A stretch of 64,000 nucleotides of DNA from Phycisphaerales bacterium (lineage in GTDB: Bacteria; Planctomycetota; Phycisphaerae; Phycisphaerales; UBA5793), in assembly GCA_020852515.1 (NCBI GenBank), contig JADZAS010000003.1:23787-87786 (forward strand), given 5' to 3'. The translations under genes were made by a program, and so were the position numbers. This document shows, in pieces, positions 58,304 through 64,000 of this stretch (the first letter of the stretch is position 1; each line of letters starts with the position of its first letter). The notes beneath the pieces were generated by a model, which was not told where the DNA came from, searched no databases, and was given only the letters and a program-made list of their open reading frames with translations.

Positions 58304-59241
58304 GAGTCCGTTCTCCTTGTGCTGGTAGCCGGGCGGCCCGGGCTCGATTCTGCCGCCCCGGTGGCCGCCATGTTGCCGCCCACGTTCGCCCCTGTGGCGA
58401 GATGTGCCGAAGCGGCGTAGTTCCGGCCGCCTGCGGTGGGCACATCGCGCCCGGGGCCACCGTCGTGGCCCACGATCGGTCCGCCGTGGGCCGGCAGGGG
58501 CAGCAGGCCGATCTCGCGCTCGGAACGTGGCGAGACGGCAAGGCGGACCTGCATGGCGTGTGCTCCCTCGCGCCACGCCAGCGCGCAGTCGGCGTCGGCC
58601 TCGATCGCCGGTGGCGCTTCGGCCGGCGCTTCCGTCAGCGCCGCACGACCGGCGGCCGTGAGCGAATACCACACCCGGCCGTCTTGGTCAGCCCCGCTCT
58701 CCATCCAGCCGCGCACCAGCGCGGGGATCGCCCTCTCTTCGAGTACCGACAGCCGCCGCCGATTGGCGCGGCCAACCTCATCACGGCCGCATCCGGCCCA
58801 GCGCGGCGGCGTGCCCGCCAGCGCCCACTCGGCCGTCCAGCGCGTGCCGAGGTGCATCATCGTGGCCCGCTCATCATCGAGCGCGGCAACGCGCTCACAC
58901 ACCTCGCGGCCATCGAGCCAGCACGGCGCACCCGCCAGACCACACGCCCGCTCGATCCCGGCGTCGAGCAGGCGGGTGGCGATCACCTTCGTCTTCTCGA
59001 CGCGGCGAGTCAGCAGACCGCGCCGCTCCAGCCGCCCCAGCGCTTCGACATTCTCGTCACGCTCATCTCGATCGCGCCCCTGATGCCGCCAGCGCAGACC
59101 CGCGCCGGACCGGAACGACCGCCGCGCCAGATACGCCGCCGCCGCGCCGCCTCCACCCCACGGCCCACGCCACGGCGCGAACACGGCCCACAACTCGCCC
59201 GCCAGGCGGCAAAGCACTGTGTCATCGATACTTGCGCTCAT
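58300..59241 (-). CDS. Prophage protein of unknown function upstream of the methyltransferase
   Basis: A 313-residue protein, MSASIDDTVLCRLAGELWAV, with RRVEKTKVIATRLLDAGIER and VLEERAIPALVRGWMESGAD and a C-terminal low-complexity Gly/Ala/Thr tail. The pattern of helices around LGRLERRGLLTRRVEKTK is winged-helix-like, suggesting DNA binding. No named family recognised. It overlaps the methyltransferase start by 4 bases. Confidence 0.6.
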   Translation of the reverse strand: MSASIDDTVLCRLAGELWAVFAPWRGPWGGGGAAAAYLARRSFRSGAGLRWRHQGRDRDERDENVEALGRLERRGLLTRRVEKTKVIATRLLDAGIERACGLAGAPCWLDGREVCERVAALDDERATMMHLGTRWTAEWALAGTPPRWAGCGRDEVGRANRRRLSVLEERAIPALVRGWMESGADQDGRVWYSLTAAGRAALTEAPAEAPPAIEADADCALAWREGAHAMQVRLAVSPRSEREIGLLPLPAHGGPIVGHDGGPGRDVPTAGGRNYAASAHLATGANVGGNMAATGAAESSPGRPATSTRRTDS

Positions 59242-59362
59242 GTCGTCTTCCTCCCAACCGCGCGCCAATCTGAAAATCCGGACAGCGCCGCGTCATTCGA
59301 TGTCTCTCTACATTGGCGGCTGTTCCCGCGTCCCTCGTGGCACGCCATTTGCTGGGAAGTAC

Positions 59363-59623
59363 CTAATGGAGCGCGCGCTCGCACTCGCGCCTCGCCTTGG
59401 CCGCGCTGGCGTACACGCCGACGACCTCCCAGCCGCGATCGCACTTCACCAGCGCCAGGTACAGACAACGCGCGCGCCCGCACGTGTGCGGCATGATCGG
59501 CAGCGATTCGATCTGCTCCATTTCGACGACTCGCGCGACTCGATCGGCGCCGCGATAACCGTCGATGTGACGTCCCTGGTCGAAGGCGCGCGTCCAGTAG
59601 GTGGTCCAGCGCAGGCAGAGCAT
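59363..59623 (-). CDS. Small prophage protein near the putative origin
   Basis: An 86-residue protein, MLCLRWTTYWTRAFDQGRHI with a Cys pair in PHTCGRARCLYLALVKCDRG. No family recognised. It lies just left of the repeat cluster at 59644-59886, on the same strand as the primase gene. A small regulator of replication is possible but not shown. Confidence 0.5.
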   Translation of the reverse strand: MLCLRWTTYWTRAFDQGRHIDGYRGADRVARVVEMEQIESLPIMPHTCGRARCLYLALVKCDRGWEVVGVYASAAKARRECERALH

Positions 59624-59643
59624 TCCGACTCCTTTTGGTTCCA

Positions 59644-59886
59644 TCCGTCACGCGAATCCGGCCCCGCCTCCCCCTCGCGTTAACGCGCACGCGCGCTCGC
59701 GCATGTACGCGGCGCGCGGAGGTGGGTGTGACGGATAGAGAAATAGAGAGAGATATATTCTCTATCTCTTTATTTAACCAAGACTTCCGCCCACCGAAAT
59801 CCGTCACAACGCCCCTGTGACAGATCGGGGACGGATATGACGTTTGCCCAGGCGAAGTGTCACCAGAGGCGCGGGGCTGTGACGGA
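59644..59886. promoter_or_regulatory. Iteron cluster, candidate phage origin or operator
   Basis: Five copies of GTGACGGA (one with a single change) lie in 243 bases: 59644-59651 (minus), 59728-59735 (plus), 59800-59807 (minus), 59817-59824 (GTGACAGA, plus) and 59879-59886 (plus). Four are within the longer TGTGACGGAT consensus or close to it. Between copies two and three is an AT-rich stretch (59735-59778, AGAGATATATTCTCTATCTC inside), unlike the surrounding GC-rich DNA. It sits right after the primase/helicase gene. Iterons plus an AT-rich core next to replication genes fit a replication origin; a regulator's operator array is the alternative. Confidence 0.55.
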
Positions 59887-59914
59887 GCGGAGGGCTGGTA
59901 TCGGCATGGCGGCG

Positions 59915-62371
59915 TCATAACAGTCGGTACCCCTGCGCGGGCTTGGTTCTCGTCGGAATCTCCACGCACTCGACATCTCCCTGCATGAGCAGCGTCGCGA
60001 TCATCTGGTCGAAGTCCGCGAGCTTGGCGTGCATGGCCCGCATGAGCTTGTTGCGCGCCATGGTCCGTCCCGGCGATTCACGCAGTCGCCTCATGAGCTT
60101 GAGACACTCCGCATGGAATGGGTTCTCCGCAACGTGATCGGTCACCCTGTAGAGCATCCGCCTCGTCTGGTGCATGACGAGGCGCCGCGCCCACCGCACT
60201 GCATCGGCGTCGATGGACGGCTCCCGAGCGTTGGCGCTGATGGCATGGAGCAGGGCGAGTTTGCGCACCTGCTCGCTCACGCGACCCCAGACCGTCGTGC
60301 CGACCGCATCCTGCCGCTGCTCGGCCGCGGCATACTCGGCCTCGGCCTCGCGCCGCAGCTCGACGAGCAGACTCTTCGCCGCCTCGGTGTGCGGGACGAC
60401 CTTGGGCACCGGATGCCAGTGCTCGAGGTTGCCTCTGCCCGGTGAGAAGTCCGACCACCACCGCGCGGTTTCGATCACGCGCGGCGGCAGCTCGCGGATG
60501 CTCGGCTCCTGACCGGCGCCGCGCTGACCCGCTTCGAGGATGATCATGCGTGCGAAGAAGCCGTTGGTGAGCATGCGCTCGCTCAGGGCTTCGTAGTAGT
60601 GATTCGGAATCGCAGTGCCGAAGATGGTCAGGCTCGGCTGATTGATGACCCCCGGCGATTCCTTGCCCGCCTTACGGCGCATGGGATAGACGCTGTTGGA
60701 TGAGGAGTACATCGTCAGCAGCGTGCTCATGATGGCTTCGTGGCGGGCGTCCCTGGCCTTGTTGATCGATTGGAGCATCCCGTCGATCTCGTCGGTCTGG
60801 AAGAGCATGCTGGGTTGCTTGAAGAGCGCATCCTGGATGCCCTCACCCGAGGCGAAGCGTTCGCCGAGGCCCTCGGAGAGGCCGATCTCGTGGACGATGC
60901 GGGTGTTGACTTTGCGCGGCCAGTCCTTGCCCGCCGAGGAGTGCGCGAGGCCGAGGAGATAGATGTTGGTGCGGTTGTCGCCGCCGTCGCGCACTTTGCG
61001 GCCGGCGAGGAAGGCCTGGAGGGCCAGCGCACCGCAGAACGCGAGGACGAGATTGGGATAGGGCGCGGTCGCGAGGCAGAAGTCCATGACCTCGCCGACG
61101 AAGCCGGGCACGCGGAGCAGCTCGGTGGGCAGCAGGCCGGGATCGGGCGGCGCAACGGTGGCGGGCGGCTCAGATGGCTCATCTGATGCCGGCGCCGGCT
61201 CGACGGCACTGACACGCTCGGGCGATGGGGGCGGATCGCGATTGATCATCCCCGACAGATCAACGGCATCGCGCGCGGTCCCGCGCGCCGCATACTCGGG
61301 GTCGAGCACGCGGCGCAGATCCGGCCAGGTGAAGTTCTCGCCGCGATTGTGCTTGTTGCAGTACGCGAGCAGGCCGTCGTCGCCGACGAGGACGGCGATG
61401 TCCGATGAGCCGGTCGAGACGATCTCGGGGTCGATCGGGCAGCGTTCGAGCAGAATCATCGTCTTGGTGCCGTTGCGGCGCACGCCCTTGACGGGCACAC
61501 CGCGCTGCTCGAGCCAGACGCGCACGCCATCGGGAGTGGCGGGAAAGCGTTCGATCTGGTCGGGGGGCGAAGACGGCGGCGGAGGAGGCGTGGCGGATTC
61601 AACGAGTGCCTGAAGCGCCTCAGTCGGCACGGCCCGCACTTCGCCAGGCACGTTGATCAGTTTGGAGCGGCGGTGCGGCCTCGCGGCGATGCCGTCGCCG
61701 CCGACCAGGTCGTCTCCCTTGCGCGCAACCGTGCCGATGACTTTCGTGATGCGGGCGGGGTTGTGAACCGAGCGGTCGGTGGCGATGCGAGCATCGTCAA
61801 AGTGCTCGGCGATCGCCGCGAGCACGCGCCGCACCAGTTCGTTGTCGTCCACGGCCAGGTCGATGGGGTAGAGGAGGTGATACCCGTTGCCCGACATCGC
61901 CACGATGGGTTCTGGCCAGCCGAGTGTGGACAGGAACACGTAGATGGCGCTGGCCCGCTGCCGCGCGAGTTCGAGTTCCTCATCGGTCGCGCTCACGCCG
62001 CTGGGCCGGACGGGATCGACATCGATCAAGAGCCAGCGTCGTGCGAGGATATCACCGTCAGCCGTCGTCTCGGGCGCGCGGCGCTTGAGGCGGTTGGCGG
62101 CCCGGGCGAGCAGATCGGATCTGACGGGATTGAGCGTGAGGTAGACGCCCGGCGCCAGGCCGCTCTCGTCGAGTTCGGCTATCAGCCCTGCAGCCGCCTC
62201 GATCGATGCGTGCGTGAAGTAGCCGCTCACCGTGCTCGTGTATGTCGCGCCGCGCCGCTCCAGGCACTTGGGCGCGCGGACTTCGAACACGTCGCCCGGC
62301 TGCACGAGCAGGGTGAGGAAACGGGCGACATCGGTGGTGATGGCATCGCGCGTGAGAGCGGACGATTCCAT
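59915..62371 (-). CDS. Primase-helicase replication protein
   Basis: An 818-residue replication protein. The N-terminal ~300 residues resemble an archaeo-eukaryotic primase/polymerase (RRWLLIDVDPVRPSGVSATD with a DxD metal site, AMSGNGYHLLYPIDLAVDDN, then HNPARITKVIGTVARKGD). The middle is a Pro/Ser linker and a Cys-containing region. The C-terminal half is a DUF3987-type helicase (LLGLAHSSAGKDWPRKVNTR as the nucleotide loop, MLFQTDEIDGMLQSINKARD as Walker B-like). The start at 62371 has a GAGAGG-type site; an earlier Met exists. The putative origin lies just downstream. Confidence 0.82.
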   Translation of the reverse strand: MESSALTRDAITTDVARFLTLLVQPGDVFEVRAPKCLERRGATYTSTVSGYFTHASIEAAAGLIAELDESGLAPGVYLTLNPVRSDLLARAANRLKRRAPETTADGDILARRWLLIDVDPVRPSGVSATDEELELARQRASAIYVFLSTLGWPEPIVAMSGNGYHLLYPIDLAVDDNELVRRVLAAIAEHFDDARIATDRSVHNPARITKVIGTVARKGDDLVGGDGIAARPHRRSKLINVPGEVRAVPTEALQALVESATPPPPPSSPPDQIERFPATPDGVRVWLEQRGVPVKGVRRNGTKTMILLERCPIDPEIVSTGSSDIAVLVGDDGLLAYCNKHNRGENFTWPDLRRVLDPEYAARGTARDAVDLSGMINRDPPPSPERVSAVEPAPASDEPSEPPATVAPPDPGLLPTELLRVPGFVGEVMDFCLATAPYPNLVLAFCGALALQAFLAGRKVRDGGDNRTNIYLLGLAHSSAGKDWPRKVNTRIVHEIGLSEGLGERFASGEGIQDALFKQPSMLFQTDEIDGMLQSINKARDARHEAIMSTLLTMYSSSNSVYPMRRKAGKESPGVINQPSLTIFGTAIPNHYYEALSERMLTNGFFARMIILEAGQRGAGQEPSIRELPPRVIETARWWSDFSPGRGNLEHWHPVPKVVPHTEAAKSLLVELRREAEAEYAAAEQRQDAVGTTVWGRVSEQVRKLALLHAISANAREPSIDADAVRWARRLVMHQTRRMLYRVTDHVAENPFHAECLKLMRRLRESPGRTMARNKLMRAMHAKLADFDQMIATLLMQGDVECVEIPTRTKPAQGYRLL

Positions 62372-62373
62372 TG

Positions 62374-62814
62374 TCACCCGACCTCTCCGAAATAGCTCCG
62401 CACGGCGTGATGGTGCTGGTGACATCGTGCGCAGAGCCAGGTCACCCGCAGTAGGGCGCGGTAGTCTTCATGGTGAGCATGAACCGGTTTCACCAGTCCG
62501 CATCCTGGACATCGATCAGGCCGCACGAGTCTCCCGCTCCGAATGGCGCTCGCCACGGCGCGATGAGCGGCGTCGCGATCTGGATGTTGCGCTCTGTAGA
62601 TCCGCAGGCGCCGGGCCGCCGCCGCGCGGCGTTCGGGCCGTGAGGCGCGCCGGCGGTCGTACTCGAGATACTGCTCGTCTTTCAATGCTCGGTTCAGGCG
62701 CACATCGACCTTGGCACATGCTTTGCACTTGTTGAGTCGTCCGTCAGCCATGCGCGGATGGCGATAGAACTCGTCGAGCGGCTTGTTATGCTGGCACTTG
62801 AAGCAACGCTTCAT
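62374..62814 (-). CDS. HNH-like zinc-binding phage protein
   Basis: A 146-residue protein with an N-terminal zinc pair (RCFKCQHNKPLDEFYRHPRM, then NKCKAC) and a C-terminal HNH-like core, CPGCGLVKPVHAHHEDYRAL, followed by WLCARCHQHHH. The HHEDY...CxxCH pattern is common in phage HNH-type endonuclease-like proteins. It follows the helicase gene by 14 bases and ends 2 bases before the primase start. Its nuclease activity, if any, is not established. Confidence 0.75.
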   Translation of the reverse strand: MKRCFKCQHNKPLDEFYRHPRMADGRLNKCKACAKVDVRLNRALKDEQYLEYDRRRASRPERRAAAARRLRIYRAQHPDRDAAHRAVASAIRSGRLVRPDRCPGCGLVKPVHAHHEDYRALLRVTWLCARCHQHHHAVRSYFGEVG

Positions 62815-62828
62815 CCGAGCACCTCCGA

Positions 62829-64000
62829 TCAGAACGGGATGGAGTCGTTGGGAATGCCGCAGGTGCTGCCGGCCGCGTACTCCGCCGCGCCCTCGTCGGT
62901 GTCGATGCGCGGGGGTTTGGGGCCTAGGACATGACCGACGACCTCGTCGTACCTGCTGCCGGGTTTGCGCCTGATCGTGATGCTGAGCGTCGGCGCCAGC
63001 GTCCCGCACCGTGCCAGGTCGACGGCTTCGTCAACGGTGTCGGGCACGGGTTCGTTCGATCGCTCGACCCACCAGCTCTCCGCCTTTCGACGCGGATACC
63101 CGCTGTGCTCGAAGCAGATCCATTCGCTGAACGTCGTGGCAAAGCCGCATTGGTAGTAGACTCGCATCGTCGGCGGCGCATCGGGATCGCCGCGCTTGTG
63201 ATGAACTTCGTACCAGACATCGGTCACTTCGTAGACGCTGTGCGTCACCTGGTCTGACAGGATGCCCTCGCTTGTCGCCTCGGCATCGTGACCGCCCCGT
63301 GCAGGCGGCGGGAACTCGTACCCGCACTCCGGGCACGTCAGGTAGCCCGCGGAGATGATCGCGTGGCAGCCCGGGCACTCCTTCATCGGCGCCTTACCGT
63401 TGCGTTCGATCGGCTCATCGATGAGGAGAGCATCGACGGGTCCGTGGCGCAGAATGTTCCCGCCGAAGTCAAGGACGAGGCAATCTGACTTGTCAGAGTG
63501 AAGGCGGAAGCCGCGGCCCACCATCTGGTAGTACAGCCCGGGAGAGAGTGTCGGCCGCAGCATGGCCACGCAGTCGATTCCCGGCGCGTCAAAACCCGTC
63601 GTGAGCACGTTCACGTTCGCCAGGTATTTCAACTCGCCCGCCTTGAATCGTTCGAGCAGTGCATCGCGCTCACGGATGGGCGTGTTGCCCTCGACGAACC
63701 CGCACTCGACTCCGTGACGACTGCGCAGCACATCCGCGACGTGCCGGCCATGCCGCACCCCCGAGGTGAAAATCAGTACCGAGCGGCGATCAGCGGTTTG
63801 CTCGATGATCTCGGCGCACGCACCCTGCACGAGGTCATCCGTGTCCATGACATCCTCGACCTCGCCGGCGATAAACTCACCGGCGCGGGTGTGCAATCCG
63901 CTCATGTCGGCCCGCGCGACGCCGGCCTTGGTGCGCAGCGGGCAGAGGTAGCCCTGCACGATCAGTTCGCGCACGCCGACTTCGTAGCAGATGTGGTTGA
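62829..64000 (-). CDS. Superfamily 2 DEAD/DEAH-type helicase (partial)
   Basis: The C-terminal part of a DNA/RNA helicase, cut by the right edge of the window (the frame stays open to 64000 with CYEVGVRELIVQGYLCPLRT, a typical stretch between helicase motifs III and IV). Visible motifs: VLIFTSGVRHGRHVADVLRS (IV-like), LANVNVLTTGFDAPGIDCVA (V) and YYQMVGRGFRLHSDKSDCLV (VI). A zinc-binding segment (CPGCHAIISAGYLTCPECGYEF) and a C-terminal accessory domain follow. The full gene starts beyond the window. It belongs with the replication genes on the same strand. Confidence 0.85.
   Translation of the reverse strand, partial: NHICYEVGVRELIVQGYLCPLRTKAGVARADMSGLHTRAGEFIAGEVEDVMDTDDLVQGACAEIIEQTADRRSVLIFTSGVRHGRHVADVLRSRHGVECGFVEGNTPIRERDALLERFKAGELKYLANVNVLTTGFDAPGIDCVAMLRPTLSPGLYYQMVGRGFRLHSDKSDCLVLDFGGNILRHGPVDALLIDEPIERNGKAPMKECPGCHAIISAGYLTCPECGYEFPPPARGGHDAEATSEGILSDQVTHSVYEVTDVWYEVHHKRGDPDAPPTMRVYYQCGFATTFSEWICFEHSGYPRRKAESWWVERSNEPVPDTVDEAVDLARCGTLAPTLSITIRRKPGSRYDEVVGHVLGPKPPRIDTDEGAAEYAAGSTCGIPNDSIPF

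Noticed and set aside
59644..59886. CRISPR-like array
   Set aside because: The repeats are only 8-10 bases, in both orientations and at unequal spacing, so this is an iteron or operator cluster rather than CRISPR.

Overview
The window is GC-rich bacterial DNA, most likely from a planctomycete of the Phycisphaerae type. This is inferred from the pseudopilin at 7.8 kb with its long leader and [20 protein letters not shown] helix, from a CxxCGYPRGTSPVCTECG zinc ribbon at 56.9 kb, and from the mix of extended metal-resistance genes. No ribosomal or other firm taxonomic marker is present. The window has two halves: a chromosomal metal-resistance region (about 0.2-33.4 kb) and a prophage whose left end lies near 33.7 kb and which runs off the right edge.

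Metal-resistance half. On the minus strand a complete CzcCBA-type RND efflux operon (7580 down to 528) follows a recognisable promoter and a small Cys-rich exported protein, and ends with a small membrane protein. After a pseudopilin, a decayed phage-gene fragment carrying a nested MITE-like insert, a methyltransferase and a second palindromic element, a long plus-strand copper-type cluster begins at 10.8 kb. It encodes Cys/His-rich and YHS/TRASH-like periplasmic metal binders, two DUF2231 membrane proteins, an HMBD lipoprotein, a TolC-like lipoprotein, a Tat-exported multicopper oxidase, an HMA chaperone, a SpoIIE-type phosphatase, small membrane proteins and a CPH-type copper P-type ATPase. 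A second block (22.3-28.2 kb) encodes a Met-rich Spy-like protein followed by what reads as a transmembrane electron-export chain: a membrane-anchored FAD/NAD(P)H/2Fe-2S reductase, a diheme cytochrome b with two H-X13-H helices, and a heptaheme cytochrome c. Many genes here overlap by ATGA, so they are probably co-translated. The tail (28.1-33.4 kb) holds a truncated rhodanese gene, small membrane proteins, an SDR/epimerase, an SPW-VKOR membrane protein and an NhaC-like antiporter.

Prophage half. The minus strand from 52.6 to 33.7 kb is a siphophage-type late operon: small terminase-like protein, large terminase, zinc ribbon, small connector-like proteins, portal, fused protease-capsid, DUF2190 decoration protein, head-tail proteins, tail tube, tail assembly chaperone with a -1 frame extension, tape measure and tail tip proteins. 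Diverging from it, 52.9-56.2 kb is a plus-strand operon of small early proteins. Beyond 56.9 kb the minus strand encodes a ParB-methyltransferase fusion, unknown proteins, a primase/helicase, an HNH-like protein and a superfamily 2 helicase cut by the window edge. A 240-bp gap at 59.64-59.89 kb has five copies of a GTGACGGA repeat around an AT-rich core and is a candidate phage origin. No integrase, tRNA or att site was found.

Cargo. Four plus-strand loci interrupt the minus-strand prophage genes at gene boundaries: a PD-(D/E)XK nuclease-like gene (38.3 kb), a two-helix membrane protein (39.3 kb), a mercury-type cassette (merR, a Cys-repeat protein and a thioredoxin-like/MerT/MerP fusion, 48-49.8 kb, no merA) and a zinc-ribbon membrane protein (56.3 kb). 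Three of these have a TAnnnT box 5-7 bases before the start codon, which suggests leaderless transcription independent of the phage operons.
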